Assembly: GCF_009765785.1 (NCBI RefSeq)
Contig: NZ_LMUT01000025.1
Coordinates: 186,001 to 250,000, forward strand
DNA length: 64,000 bases
DNA from: Granulicella sp. L46
GTDB lineage: Bacteria; Acidobacteriota; Terriglobia; Terriglobales; Acidobacteriaceae
Direction of reading: 5' to 3'
The notes beneath the pieces are model-generated. The model was not told where the DNA came from. It ran no database searches and saw nothing but the letters and a program-made list of their open reading frames with translations. Numbering within the stretch: the stretch's first letter is position 1; each line of letters begins with the position of its first letter. This document shows positions 1-9,260 of the stretch, piece after piece. The translations under genes were made by a program, and so were the position numbers.

Positions 1-1001
1 TCACGGAGGAGTTCGCGGGCGAGGAGGACTACGTCGGCTTGACCGGTGCGGATGATCTGGTCGGCCTGGGCGGGATCGGTGATCATACCGACGGCTCCGG
101 TGGCGAGGCCGGTTTCGCGGCGGATGCGGTCGGCGAAGGCTACCTGGTAACCGGCGCCGATGGGGATCTGTTGGCGAGGGTCGTTGCCGCCGGAGGATAC
201 GTCTAGGAGGTCGATGCCTTCGGCTTTGACGAGGCTGGCGAACTGGACGATTTCATCGGGAGTTAACCCGCCGTCTACCCAGTCGGTGGCGGAGACGCGG
301 ACCCAGACTGGGAGGTTGGCGGGGAAGGCGGCGCGGGCAGCTCGGATGATTTCGATGGGGAACTTTGCGCGATTGGCGAAGGAGCCGCCGTACTCGTCGG
401 TGCGCTGGTTTGAGAGGGGCGAGAGGAATTCGTGGGCGAGATAGCCGTGGGCAGAGTGGACTTCGGCGAGGAGGAAACCGGCGGCGGCTGCACGGTGGGC
501 GGCGGCGGTGAAGTCGGCGAGGACCTTGTCCATGCCGGCGCGGTCGAGGGCGTTGGGGAGGGGGTACTCGTCGTGGAAGCGGAGGGCTGAGGGGGCGACT
601 ACGTTGGTCCAGCCGCCATCGGCGGGGGAGACGGTGTGTGAGGGTGTGACCCAAGGGACGGACATGCTGGCTTTGCGGCCGGCGTGCGCGAGTTGGATGC
701 CGGGGACACTGCCATGCTCCTTGAGGAAGGTGGTGATGCGGGAGAGGAAGGGGATGTGGTCGTCGGAGTAGATGCCGAGGTCGCCGGGGGTGATGCGGCC
801 TTCCGGGCTGACGGCGGCGGCTTCGGTGATGACGGTGCCCGCGCCACCGATTGCCCGGCTGCCGAGGTGGACCAGATGCCAGTCGTTGGCGTGGCCGTCG
901 ACGGAGCTGTACTCGCACATGGGGGAGACGACGATGCGGTTGGGGAGGGTGATGCTGCGCTGGGTGAGCGGGGTGAAGAGGCTGTCGGGCGGCTTGGACA
1001 T
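1..1001 (-). CDS. NADH:flavin oxidoreductase, old yellow enzyme family (YqjM/NamA-like), 3' end cut by window
   Basis: FMN-dependent ene-reductase that uses NAD(P)H to reduce activated C=C bonds; cytoplasmic. The 333 codons present begin MSKPPDSLFTPLTQRSITLP. The early motif SPMCEYSS supplies the Cys29 and Tyr31 typical of the thermophilic-like (YqjM) subgroup, and VHSAHGYLAHEFLSP carries the His-x-x-His pair that binds substrate. The frame stays open to the window edge in ADVVLLARELLR, normally followed by about 25-30 more residues, so the C-terminus is outside the window. The ATG at 1001 is the only good start; the frame stays open a little further upstream without another ATG. Physiological substrate unknown. 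Confidence 0.9.
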   Translation of the reverse strand, partial: MSKPPDSLFTPLTQRSITLPNRIVVSPMCEYSSVDGHANDWHLVHLGSRAIGGAGTVITEAAAVSPEGRITPGDLGIYSDDHIPFLSRITTFLKEHGSVPGIQLAHAGRKASMSVPWVTPSHTVSPADGGWTNVVAPSALRFHDEYPLPNALDRAGMDKVLADFTAAAHRAAAAGFLLAEVHSAHGYLAHEFLSPLSNQRTDEYGGSFANRAKFPIEIIRAARAAFPANLPVWVRVSATDWVDGGLTPDEIVQFASLVKAEGIDLLDVSSGGNDPRQQIPIGAGYQVAFADRIRRETGLATGAVGMITDPAQADQIIRTGQADVVLLARELLR

Positions 1002-1236
1002 GGGGGTTAGATGTAGGGAGTGCGTGGGAGGACGCGACGCGGTGCGGGGTCCGCGATGACGGCGGAGGGGGCTGCTGGGCGTGCAGGGACACAGGGAGGG
1101 CAAGAGTGAGGGTGATGAGGAGCAGGCGGGAAGCACGGGAGCGATTGTAGACGGTCGGTTGGGAGCGATTCGGAATCGGCGATGAGGAGCGATTTGGTGC
1201 GCGCGTCGTCTGGGATTGGGGCGCGTCCAATAGAAT

Positions 1237-2307
1237 GTGAATGCAGTGTCTACTACGAATGCAACCGTACTTCCGCCTGAACCCGCGCCGCCTGAGGTGA
1301 TCCACAATTGCCCGTCGTGCAGCCATTGGCTGCCTGAGGGTACGCTGGCGTGTCCAGACTGCCAGACACTGACGTATGGGGTGCACCTGGCCGAGATTGC
1401 GCGATCGGCGCAGGAGTTGGAGCAGGAGCAGAAGTGGGTGGAGGCGCGGGAACGGTGGCGGTCGGCGCTAGCGTGGCTGCCGGAAGAGACGCAGCAGGCG
1501 GCAAGCGTGCGGCAACATATCGCGCAGATTGATGCGCGATTGAAAGCGGCTGATGATCAGAAGACGAAGTGGACGAAACGGCTGGGGCCGTTTGCGCCGA
1601 TTGCGCTGTTTTTGCTGAAGATCAAGTCGCTGCTGTTTTTAGTGTTCAAGCTGAAGTTCCTGTTGAGCCTGGTGGCGTTCTTCGGGATTTACTGGGTGCT
1701 GTTTGGGTGGAAGTTTGCGGCAGGATTTCTTGCGTGCCTGTTCATCCACGAGATGGGACATTACGTGGCGGTGCGTCGGCGAGGGTTGAAGGCTGAGTTG
1801 CCGGTGTTTTTGCCGATGATGGGCGCGTATGTGCGTTGGTATGGGCAGGGCGTGTCGCTGGAGGATCTGGCTTCGATCTCATTGGCGGGGCCGCTCTATG
1901 GGTTGTTTGCGGTGTTTGCCTGTTATGGATTTTTCCTGTCGACGCATGCGCCAATTTTCATGGTGCTGGTGTATGTAGGCGCGTGGGTTAATTTTCTGAA
2001 CCTCTTTCCGTTGCTGGGGCTGGATGGCGCGCAGGCTACGTATGCGTTGTCGCGGCTGCAGCGTGGGCTGGTTGCAACGACGTGCGTGGTTCTGTTTGCG
2101 TTGTCGATTACGAATGGAGAGGTCTTCGGGCCGACCACGCTTTGGATCTTTTTGATCGTGGGCCTGGGCATGGCGTGGCGAGCCTTTGGGCCTGAGCCGG
2201 AGAAGCCGAGCACGCGGACGTTCCTGTACTTCCAGGCGCTGGTGCTGATTCTGGGCGTGATCGTGTATCGGACGCAGTTCGCGGGGATGGTTGCGCCGGG
2301 GCGCTAG
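1237..2307 (+). CDS. Site-2 protease family (M50) membrane metalloprotease with N-terminal zinc ribbon
   Basis: Predicted intramembrane zinc protease of 356 aa. The N-terminus has two CPxC pairs (CPSC, CPDC), a zinc-ribbon-like module, then a short amphipathic or TPR-like helical stretch (EQKWVEARERWRSAL), then at least six hydrophobic segments. HEMGH (His171, Glu172, His175) is the M50 metal-binding motif, and NLFPLLGLDG (Asp263) supplies the third ligand, as in Rip/SpoIVFB-type enzymes. The start is GTG at 1237; a nearby ATG at 1235 is out of frame and stops at once. No Shine-Dalgarno is evident, but a TAGAAT box sits just upstream. The substrate cannot be told from sequence; the cytosolic zinc ribbon suggests a regulatory or docking role. 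Confidence 0.85.
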   Translation: MNAVSTTNATVLPPEPAPPEVIHNCPSCSHWLPEGTLACPDCQTLTYGVHLAEIARSAQELEQEQKWVEARERWRSALAWLPEETQQAASVRQHIAQIDARLKAADDQKTKWTKRLGPFAPIALFLLKIKSLLFLVFKLKFLLSLVAFFGIYWVLFGWKFAAGFLACLFIHEMGHYVAVRRRGLKAELPVFLPMMGAYVRWYGQGVSLEDLASISLAGPLYGLFAVFACYGFFLSTHAPIFMVLVYVGAWVNFLNLFPLLGLDGAQATYALSRLQRGLVATTCVVLFALSITNGEVFGPTTLWIFLIVGLGMAWRAFGPEPEKPSTRTFLYFQALVLILGVIVYRTQFAGMVAPGR

Positions 2308-2323
2308 ATCTGCAAAGCAATTT

Positions 2324-3493
2324 TTAGCTGTAGAGGATGCGGGGCGAGGATTTGCGGATCACGCGACCGAGGATGATGGAGCGCTCGTTCATGCGGGTGA
2401 GCGTCAGGCGCGCTTTTTTGATGAGGTCGGCGGGTACGACGGCAACCAGGCCAATGCCCATGTTGAAGGTGCGGAACATCTCGTCGTGATCGAGGCCGCC
2501 GAGCTCCTTCAGGTGCGTAAACAATGGTGGTGGATCCCAAGCCGAGAGGTCGACGTGGGCGGCGAGGCCGCGGGGGAGGATGCGGGGAAGGTTTTCGGTG
2601 AGGCCGCCGCCGGTGATGTGTGAGAAGCCGGTGACGACTTCCGCCTGAATGAGCTTGCGGATGGGCGCGAGGTAGCTGCGGTGGGGGCGCATGAGGGCTG
2701 CGCCGACCTTGTCGCCGAGCTCGTTGATGTACTGATCGGGGCGGTAGTGGGCGGTCTCGAGTAGCAGCTTGAGCGCGAGCGCATAGCCGGTGGTGTGGAG
2801 GCCGTTGGAGGGGAGGCCGAGGAGGCAGTCGCCTTCGCGGATGGCATCGCCCGAGAGCAGACGGGGGCGGCTGACGACGCCGGTCATGAAGCCGGCGAGT
2901 TCGTAGTCGGAGTTGCCGTAGAGCCAGGGGGTTTCGGCGGTTTCACCGCCGAGGAGGGCGCAGGCGTTGGCTTTGCAGGCGTCGACGAGACCGCTGATGA
3001 CTTGCTGGACTACGTCGGGATCGATTTGGCCGGCGGCGAAATAGTCGAGGAAGAAGAGAGGCGTGGCGCCTTGCACGGCGATGTCGTTGACGCAGTGATT
3101 GACGAGGTCGGCGCCGATGCTGGAGTGGAGGCCGAGCTGGATGGCGAGCTCAAGCTTGCTACCGACGCCGTCGGTGGTGGAGACCAGGACGGGGTCGGGG
3201 AAGCGCTCGGCGTCGAGTTGGAAGAGGCCGGCGAAGCCACCGATTTCGCTGAGCACATGCTTGTTGAAGGTGCGGCGGGCGAGACCCTTGATGCGGTCGT
3301 TGGCGAGGACGTGGCGATCGGTGGAGACGATGGCGTGGTCGTCGCTGCGGAGCGCGCGGGCTTCCTTGTGGATGGTTGAATTTTTGGATGGTTGCGACGA
3401 GGCGGCTGAGCCTTCACGCGGCGATTGCTCATCGTTGCCGGAGTTTGATTTTCCCAAGGAGGCCGCCTTCAGTTGCTGGAGTGTGCAGAGCAA
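2324..3493 (-). CDS. purM: Phosphoribosylformylglycinamidine cyclo-ligase (AIR synthetase)
   Basis: Converts FGAM plus ATP to aminoimidazole ribotide in purine synthesis. Family motifs are intact: [49 protein letters not shown] and [11 protein letters not shown]. The N-terminus is odd. Where PurM normally has Y-x-x-AGV before the R(I)K segment, this reads [20 protein letters not shown]. No ATG precedes it in frame; the longest frame begins at TTG 3493 and another TTG lies near 3457, so the start is uncertain. The other minus-strand frames do not restore the missing motif, so I see no simple frameshift. The gene is divergent from hemL, with start regions 42 bp apart if TTG 3493 is used. Confidence 0.88.
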   Translation of the reverse strand: MLCTLQQLKAASLGKSNSGNDEQSPREGSAASSQPSKNSTIHKEARALRSDDHAIVSTDRHVLANDRIKGLARRTFNKHVLSEIGGFAGLFQLDAERFPDPVLVSTTDGVGSKLELAIQLGLHSSIGADLVNHCVNDIAVQGATPLFFLDYFAAGQIDPDVVQQVISGLVDACKANACALLGGETAETPWLYGNSDYELAGFMTGVVSRPRLLSGDAIREGDCLLGLPSNGLHTTGYALALKLLLETAHYRPDQYINELGDKVGAALMRPHRSYLAPIRKLIQAEVVTGFSHITGGGLTENLPRILPRGLAAHVDLSAWDPPPLFTHLKELGGLDHDEMFRTFNMGIGLVAVVPADLIKKARLTLTRMNERSIILGRVIRKSSPRILYS

Positions 3494-3535
3494 GTTTATC
3501 AGCCGATTTTCGGAGCGACTTCTATACTGAGGAAT

Positions 3536-4849
3536 ATGGCACTTTCTTTTGCACGGTCAGCGCAGTTACAGCAGCGCGCTGAAGGATTTCTGCCGGGTGG
3601 TGTGGATTCCCCGGTGCGCGCATTCCGCGCGGTTGGCGGGCATCCTCCGTTTGTGGAGCGTGCCGAGGGCGCGTACCTGTTCGATGCGGACGGTAATCGC
3701 TTTGTGGATATGTTTGGGTCGTGGGGGCCGATGTTGCTGGGGCACGCGTTTCCACCGGCGGTGGCGGCGATTCGCGAGGCGGCGGGAAAGAGTGCGTCGT
3801 TTGGAGCGAGCACGGCGGCTGAGGCGGATTTAGCGGAGCTGGTGCAGCGGTGTTATCCGTCCGTGCAGAAGATGCGGTTTGTGAGCTCGGGGACGGAGGC
3901 TTGCATGTCGGCGATACGGGTGGCGCGCGGGTTTACGGGACGGAACTTCATTATTAAATTTGAGGGTTGCTATCACGGGCATGCGGACGCGCTGCTGGTG
4001 AAGGCGGGGAGTGGTATTGCGACGTTTGGGATTCCGGGATCGGCGGGCGTGCCGGCAGAGACAGTGATGCATACGCTGGCGCTGCCGTATAACGATTTGG
4101 CCGCGGTGGAGGCGGCGTTCGCGGCGCATCCCGATCAGATCGCTTGCGTGATTTTGGAGCCGGTGGTGGGGAATGCGGGGACGATCCTGCCGGAACCCGG
4201 ATATCTAAAGGGGCTGCGGGAGATTACGTGGAAGCATGGGGCGTTGCTGATCTTTGATGAGGTGATGGTTGGGTTTCGGTTGGCGGCTGGTGGTGCGCAG
4301 GAGTTCTTTGCGGAGGAGATTGGTGGGCTTCCGGATTTGACGACGCTCGGGAAGATTGTTGGCGGAGGATTGCCGGTGGGAGTGTTTGGTGGGCGGGCGG
4401 ATGTGATGGATTGCCTGGCTCCGCTGGGGCCGGTGTACCAGGCGGGAACGCTCAGCGGGAATCCGCTGGCGATGGCTGCGGGGATTGCTACGTTGTCCGC
4501 GATTCTGGAGGGGCAAGCGGAGATTTATCCGAAGCTGGAGGAGACGACGACGGCGATTGTGGAGGGTGTAGCGAAGCTGGCGGCGCAAGAGGGGATTGCG
4601 ATGACCACGAACATGGTGGGGAGCATGTTCACATGGTTCTTCACGCCGCAGAGGGTGACGGATTTTGCTAGTGCGGCGACGTCGGATACGGCGATGTTTG
4701 CGCGGTTTCATCGCGGGATGCTGGAGCGGGGTGTGTGGCTGCCGCCTAGCCAGTATGAGGCGGCGTTTGTGAGTGCGGCGCATGGGGAGGTTGAGGTTGA
4801 GCTGGTGTTGGAGGCTGCGAAGGGGGCACTGAAGGCGGCGGTGAGTTGA
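3536..4849 (+). CDS. hemL: Glutamate-1-semialdehyde 2,1-aminomutase
   Basis: PLP enzyme that converts glutamate-1-semialdehyde to 5-aminolevulinate, the last step of C5-pathway tetrapyrrole synthesis. The 437 aa fit the family. N-terminal [15 protein letters not shown], the SSGTEA phosphate-binding motif, [10 protein letters not shown] and the PLP lysine in [12 protein letters not shown] (Lys273) are all present. ATG 3536 is preceded by GAGGA at 3528-3532 with short spacing; an upstream in-frame start at 3473 is less likely because it adds a non-conserved tail. The gene is convergent with the downstream GH9 gene and no operon partner is obvious. Confidence 0.95.
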   Translation: MALSFARSAQLQQRAEGFLPGGVDSPVRAFRAVGGHPPFVERAEGAYLFDADGNRFVDMFGSWGPMLLGHAFPPAVAAIREAAGKSASFGASTAAEADLAELVQRCYPSVQKMRFVSSGTEACMSAIRVARGFTGRNFIIKFEGCYHGHADALLVKAGSGIATFGIPGSAGVPAETVMHTLALPYNDLAAVEAAFAAHPDQIACVILEPVVGNAGTILPEPGYLKGLREITWKHGALLIFDEVMVGFRLAAGGAQEFFAEEIGGLPDLTTLGKIVGGGLPVGVFGGRADVMDCLAPLGPVYQAGTLSGNPLAMAAGIATLSAILEGQAEIYPKLEETTTAIVEGVAKLAAQEGIAMTTNMVGSMFTWFFTPQRVTDFASAATSDTAMFARFHRGMLERGVWLPPSQYEAAFVSAAHGEVEVELVLEAAKGALKAAVS

Positions 4850-4900
4850 CTAGCCGGGATGAGGTTAGGCGATCGGAGCAAAGGCAAGAGCGGGAGACAG

Positions 4901-4927
4901 CAGGTTCCTCGCTTCGCTCGGAATGAC
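4901..4927. repeat. Dispersed 'SEARNL'-type intergenic repeat
   Basis: The stretch CAGGTTCCTCGCTTCGCTCG plus GAATGAC resembles a short sequence seen between genes in many bacterial genomes; read on the minus strand it gives the spurious peptide SEARNL. It lies in the 173-bp gap between the convergent hemL and GH9 genes. Only one copy is in this window, so its repeat status rests on remembered sequence style rather than on copies seen here. Confidence 0.4.
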
Positions 4928-5022
4928 AATTTCTTTTAGAAAGTCAAAGAAAGACAAGGCGCATTCCCAAAGGGAAGGACAGCAAGAAAGGCAACGGCAA
5001 GAACAGAAGCAAGAGCAACAAC

Positions 5023-6816
5023 CTAGGGGCGGGAGCTGTTGGCGGCGGCTAGCAGGAAGACTAGTGGGGCGTTCCAGTTGATGGCGATTTCGTTCACGGA
5101 GTAGGCGCGCTGGTCGTCTAGCCACATGCGCATGGGCGGAGCTTTGGGGAGGGCATCGGCGATGGCGTCACCGCCGTAGGCGTTGGGGCCACCGGATAGC
5201 AAGCCGGGCCACGGGGCGACTATGCCGTCGGCTGCGCTGGGGCGGTGGTGGGGATGCTGGAATGGACGTTGGCCAAGTTGCGTGACCCAGGAGACGCCGA
5301 AGCAGTTGCGGCCGAGGAGGTAGTGCAGGTTGGAGAGGGCCGCGTCGACCGTCGCTTTGTTGGGTTGGAAATAATTCGCGACGAGTAGCAGCAGCGACTG
5401 GTTGCCGGCGTTGGAGTTCGAGCCCCAGTGGTAGTCGGCGAGCGAGAGGGTGGTGCCATAGCCGCTGGTGCGCGTGCGGGCGATGAGTTCGGCGGCTGCG
5501 GTTTGCGTTGCTTGCTGGATTGCCTCGACGACGGGACTCAGCTTGTGCCTGGGTGCGAAGGCGTAGGCCCAGAGGCCGAGGGAGGCTACGTTGTTCCAGG
5601 AGGGAACAGTGATCTTGAGGTTGGGGAGAAGGGGCTTGATGGAGTCGAGGAAGGCGGATTCGTACTGCGATTCCAACGTGGTGTGATAGAGCTCGGCGGA
5701 GGCCCAGATGAGTTCATCGCTGCAGTCGGGATCGCCGTAGTTGCCGGTGAGGACGGTGGGCGGGTTGATGAAGGGGACGTTGGGGTGTTCGCGGGCCCAG
5801 GTCCAGGCGAGGCGCGCGGCGGCGAGGCAGCGGGCGGCGAAGGTGGGGTCGAAGGGGTGGTAGCAGCGCGCGGCGATGGCCATGACGGCGGCGAAGTCGG
5901 CGGTGGCGCAGGTGCTCTTGTAGGGCGCGGAGCCGGTGCCGATGATTTCGCTGGGGAGGTGGTCGTCCTGCGGCATGATGAAGGCGCAGAAGTGGAGGCT
6001 GGTTTGCTTGTGCCAAACACCGCCGTCGGCTGGGTCCTGGAGGGAGAGCATCCAGTTGAGGTTCCATTTGATTTCGGCCAGGAAGTCGGGGAGGGTGATG
6101 CCGGATTCGGGGATGTCGAGCTTGAGGGAGTGGAGCGCGTCGGGGTACATCTCCCATGCCCAGAGGAGCGTGCCGGTGGTGATGCCGGAGTTGACGATGT
6201 AGCGGCCATAGTCGCCGGCGTCGTGCCAGCCGCCGGTGTTGGGGACGGAGCCGGAGCGGCCAGAGGTGGGGTCGAAGGCGCCGTCGTGATGGCAGGCTGG
6301 GTGGTGGTAGCCGTTGCCTAGATCGACTACGCAACCGCAGCGCTGACCGTAGTAGCTGCGCATGGTGAGGCGCAGGGCTTCTGCGTAGACGGTGGGGGCG
6401 ATGGTGAAGAGGTCGGAGAGGGTGCCTTCGACATCGAGTTGGTATAGACCAGGCTTGGTGATGGAAGAGAAGTCGGCTTGGGCAGTGGTGTCCCCGGAGG
6501 CGGCGTCGAGAGATGGAGTGGAGAGCTTGCCTTCGAAGACTACGGCGTGATTTTCAGAGCGTAGGCGGAAGGTTGTTGGTTGTGTCGTTTGGCTGGGCAT
6601 CTTCGCCAACAGAACCGTCGCGAGCTTCGCGTGGTTGGGGAGATAGCCTAGCTGGTTGAGGAGGATGGGCGGTGCGGTGTAAGTCGCTGAGAGAGGTTCC
6701 TGCACGAAAGACGATAGCGCGTGCAATTGCGGCCGGAGCGTCGAAGCGGCAGCAGCGGCGCCGAGGGATTTGAGGAAGGAGCGGCGACGAATTCGGTTCA
6801 TCGGATCCATGGGCAC
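5023..6816 (-). CDS. Tat-exported glycoside hydrolase family 9 (cellulase-type)
   Basis: Predicted secreted beta-1,4-glucanase or related enzyme. Residues about 6-32 form a twin-arginine signal (RRRSFLKSLG followed by an Ala-rich core). An Ig-like CelD N-domain follows (ILLNQLGYLPNHAKLATV, typical of GH9), then the (alpha/alpha)6 catalytic domain: GGWHDAGDYGRY with the paired catalytic aspartates, DELIWASAELY, HYLLGRNCFGVSWVTQLG and, near the C-terminus, SVNEIAINWNAPLV with the probable acid Glu. At 597 aa it holds N-domain plus catalytic domain and no carbohydrate-binding module. In-frame ATGs at 6816, 6810 and 6801 all keep the signal. It stands alone, with no sugar transporter beside it. 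Confidence 0.88.
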   Translation of the reverse strand: MPMDPMNRIRRRSFLKSLGAAAAASTLRPQLHALSSFVQEPLSATYTAPPILLNQLGYLPNHAKLATVLLAKMPSQTTQPTTFRLRSENHAVVFEGKLSTPSLDAASGDTTAQADFSSITKPGLYQLDVEGTLSDLFTIAPTVYAEALRLTMRSYYGQRCGCVVDLGNGYHHPACHHDGAFDPTSGRSGSVPNTGGWHDAGDYGRYIVNSGITTGTLLWAWEMYPDALHSLKLDIPESGITLPDFLAEIKWNLNWMLSLQDPADGGVWHKQTSLHFCAFIMPQDDHLPSEIIGTGSAPYKSTCATADFAAVMAIAARCYHPFDPTFAARCLAAARLAWTWAREHPNVPFINPPTVLTGNYGDPDCSDELIWASAELYHTTLESQYESAFLDSIKPLLPNLKITVPSWNNVASLGLWAYAFAPRHKLSPVVEAIQQATQTAAAELIARTRTSGYGTTLSLADYHWGSNSNAGNQSLLLLVANYFQPNKATVDAALSNLHYLLGRNCFGVSWVTQLGQRPFQHPHHRPSAADGIVAPWPGLLSGGPNAYGGDAIADALPKAPPMRMWLDDQRAYSVNEIAINWNAPLVFLLAAANSSRP

Positions 6817-6842
6817 TTGGCCCTCAGGGTGGAGAGAAGACG

Positions 6843-7766
6843 TTAGTGGGTGGGGCTGGAGGCGGTGAAGTCGGAGCAGCAGGGCTTGGAGACGGGCTGG
6901 AATTCCATGAGCTCTACGCGGGTGTTGTCGGGGTCATAGAGGTTGGCTTGCCATTTACCGTCGCGGCCCATCTGCGGGCCGTCGTGGCGCGGGGAAAGGC
7001 GGTCCTGCTGGTAGAGAGTGGTGACGGCCTGCTCCATGTTGGGGACGCCGAGCGAGAAGTGATTGAGAACGCCGATCTCGCGCTCGTTGAGGTGGTCGAT
7101 GGGAGTGTCAGAACCGTCGCCAACCATCATGTACTCAAGCCAGTCATGGCCGTCGGGGACTTGCTGCGAAATCCAGTCGAGGGATTCGGGCTTCATGGCT
7201 CCGTACCAATAAGGGCGGAAGCCGAGGAGCTCGCGGTAGAAGTGATCTTCGTCGGCGCGGTTGTGGACGAGGTAGCCCATGTGGATGATGCGGGTGCTAA
7301 TGGGGTGCGTCGTGATCGCTACGGCGTGCGCGTGGGTGGGCTGGAGGAATTGGACTTTGTTGCCTTCGGGATCCTGCGTGTCGAACCAGTGCGCGCCGTC
7401 GGTGGAGGTATGGAGTTCGGAGAGGTGGGTGAGGTTGTGCGCGGCGAGATAGCTGCGGAGAGCGGCGGCGTCGGTGGTGGTGTAGGCGACGCAGGCCATG
7501 CGGCTGATGGTGTGGTCGGCGGGGAGGGGAAGGACTTCCACGAACTGCGTGGGGCTGAAGTAGTAGCGGGCGCCGGTGGGATCCTGGGGGTCGGGTGCCT
7601 TGGTGGCTCCGAGGATGTGGCCGTAGAAGGTGTCGGAGGCGGCGAGGTCGTGTGCGTAGACGCACATGTGAGAGATGCCGGTGATGGCGGGTCGGGGCTG
7701 CTGCGCCAGGGCGGCGAGGGGCGCGAGGAGAAGCGCTGCGAAGAGCTTGGGGGAGATTATTTTCAT
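6843..7766 (-). CDS. Secreted VOC-superfamily (glyoxalase/dioxygenase fold) protein, two domains
   Basis: 307 aa. A Sec signal peptide (MKIISPKLFAALLLAPLAALAQQ) is followed by two VOC-fold halves. The first starts ISHMCVYAHDLAASDTFYGHILG and ends near EGNKVQFLQP; the second starts IIHMGYLVHNRADEDHFYRELLGFR and ends DPDNTRVELMEFQPV. The paired beta-alpha-beta-beta-beta units and terminal Glu (VELMEF) suit a metal site, but the reaction is not known. It is transcribed towards the GH9 gene with a 26-bp gap, so the two may be co-expressed. Confidence 0.75.
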   Translation of the reverse strand: MKIISPKLFAALLLAPLAALAQQPRPAITGISHMCVYAHDLAASDTFYGHILGATKAPDPQDPTGARYYFSPTQFVEVLPLPADHTISRMACVAYTTTDAAALRSYLAAHNLTHLSELHTSTDGAHWFDTQDPEGNKVQFLQPTHAHAVAITTHPISTRIIHMGYLVHNRADEDHFYRELLGFRPYWYGAMKPESLDWISQQVPDGHDWLEYMMVGDGSDTPIDHLNEREIGVLNHFSLGVPNMEQAVTTLYQQDRLSPRHDGPQMGRDGKWQANLYDPDNTRVELMEFQPVSKPCCSDFTASSPTH

Positions 7767-7833
7767 TGTTGGGCCACGGTACTTATACGAGCGAGGACAG
7801 TATACGGACGCCGAGGAAGGGTTGGCAGGTCAG

Positions 7834-8976
7834 CTATTTCGATTCAGTCGTGGTGGGGAGGGGTGTGGCTAGCTCGAGGTGGTCCCCTATGTCATCCAAG
7901 CGGCGCCAGCGATAGATGACTACCGAGAGGATCCAGGCGAGAGCGAAGAGGCCGATGATGAAGTAGCCGAGGACGCCGAAGTTGTTGTTGAGCTTGGCGA
8001 TGAGCGACCAGAAGTGTCCGTCGAGGTGGAGTTGCGAGGCGATGAGGCCGAGAGCTTCGATGCCTCCTACTGCGAAGGCTACGATTACTGAAACAGAGGT
8101 GATGGTGAGGTTGTAGTAGAGCTTGCGGATGGGTTTGACGAAGGCCCAGCCGTAGGCGCCGAGCATGAGGATGTTGTCGGTGGTGTCGATGAGGGACATG
8201 CCGGCGGCGAAGAGGGCGGGGAAGACGAGGATGGAGATAAGGGGAAGGCCCTTAGAGGCTTCGGCGGCGGAGATGCCGAGCAGGCCGATTTCGGTGGCGG
8301 TGTCGAAGCCGAGGCCGAAGAGCAGGCCGAGGGGGTACATGTGCCAGCTGCTGCGGATGAGGCCGAAGACGGGGCGGAAGAGTCGGGAGAGGAAGCCGCG
8401 GCTGCCGAGGAGGAGGTCGAAGTCTTCGTCGATATAGGGCTCACCGCGGCGGACGGACTGGAAGGTGCGGAAGACCGCGCGCAGGATGATGAGATTGACG
8501 ATCGCGATGGCGAAGAGGAAGAGCGTGGAGACGAGCGTGCCGACGATGCTGCCGATGTCGCGGATGTGATCGATGCGATGTTGGAGGGCGAGGGCGGTCG
8601 CCGCAATGGCGATCGACCCGATGACGACGATGGTGGAGTGGCCGAGCGAGAACATGAAGCCGACGGCGACGGGGCGTTTGCCTTCCTGCATGAGCTTGCG
8701 GGTGACGTTGTCGATGGCGGCGATGTGGTCGGCGTCTACGGCGTGGCGGAGGCCGAAGCTGTAGGCGAGGAAGGCGGTGCCGAGGAGGACAGGGAAGTGG
8801 TGGAAGGCAATGACAGCCCAGGCCCAGGCGCCGAGGTTGAAGGCAGCGAGGATGGCGTAGATCGCGATGATCTTGGCGCGGGTGTTGCCGGGTTGGTCGT
8901 TGAAGAGGGAGCGTAGGGACGGACGCATCGAGTTGCCTTGAGGGGTGTGATGCTCCGAGTGAGGTTGGAGCATCAC
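7834..8976 (-). CDS. NiCoT-family high-affinity nickel/cobalt permease
   Basis: Inner-membrane importer of Ni2+ and/or Co2+, 380 aa, about eight hydrophobic segments. The family signature in helix 2 is clear: FGLRHAVDADHIAAIDNVTR (HX4DH). The second motif FSLGHSTIVV and LGFDTATEIGLLG also match HoxN/NixA-type permeases. An in-frame ATG at 8928 (MRPSLRSLFNDQ) gives a more usual N-terminus than 8976 and may be the true start. It sits about 3 kb from the lar genes, which need nickel; the link is plausible but not shown by an operon. Confidence 0.88.
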   Translation of the reverse strand: MMLQPHSEHHTPQGNSMRPSLRSLFNDQPGNTRAKIIAIYAILAAFNLGAWAWAVIAFHHFPVLLGTAFLAYSFGLRHAVDADHIAAIDNVTRKLMQEGKRPVAVGFMFSLGHSTIVVIGSIAIAATALALQHRIDHIRDIGSIVGTLVSTLFLFAIAIVNLIILRAVFRTFQSVRRGEPYIDEDFDLLLGSRGFLSRLFRPVFGLIRSSWHMYPLGLLFGLGFDTATEIGLLGISAAEASKGLPLISILVFPALFAAGMSLIDTTDNILMLGAYGWAFVKPIRKLYYNLTITSVSVIVAFAVGGIEALGLIASQLHLDGHFWSLIAKLNNNFGVLGYFIIGLFALAWILSVVIYRWRRLDDIGDHLELATPLPTTTESK

Positions 8977-9015
8977 GTCTACAAAACCGTACCATGAGGG
9001 CGCTGCGCTTGCGGC

Positions 9016-9037
9016 GACGAGCGTTCAGTCGCTCGTC
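9016..9037. other. Hairpin upstream of the NiCoT gene
   Basis: A perfect 8-bp inverted repeat, GACGAGCG (9016-9023) and CGCTCGTC (9030-9037), with a 6-nt loop. It lies 40 bp upstream of the NiCoT start, so it could be in that gene's leader. There is no U tract for a terminator and I could not recognise a cobalamin or NiCo riboswitch around it. The rest of 8977-9260 shows no gene. Confidence 0.35.
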
Positions 9038-9260
9038 TTGAGGACGGATCATGAATTTCTTCGATTCGAGATCGCAGGGGCAGAATCGCGCTGTGTTTGC
9101 CGTCACGTAGCTGGGAATGCGGCGGATATGATAATAAGTGGGGTCGCGAAGGAATTACCTTAACTTGTCCACCCAGGCTGCGCTCGATCGTTGAGCAAGC
9201 CTCTAACGGTAGCGAAACGGATTGCGCCAAGAGCTGCGATCTGCACATGGAGAACGATTT

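Noticed and set aside
253-1386. Long minus-strand frame rich in Arg/Pro/His
   Set aside because: It overlaps the OYE gene in another frame and has shadow-type composition.
8977-9260. Cobalamin or NiCo riboswitch ahead of the NiCoT gene
   Set aside because: Only a simple 8-bp hairpin is seen; no B12-box-like sequence.
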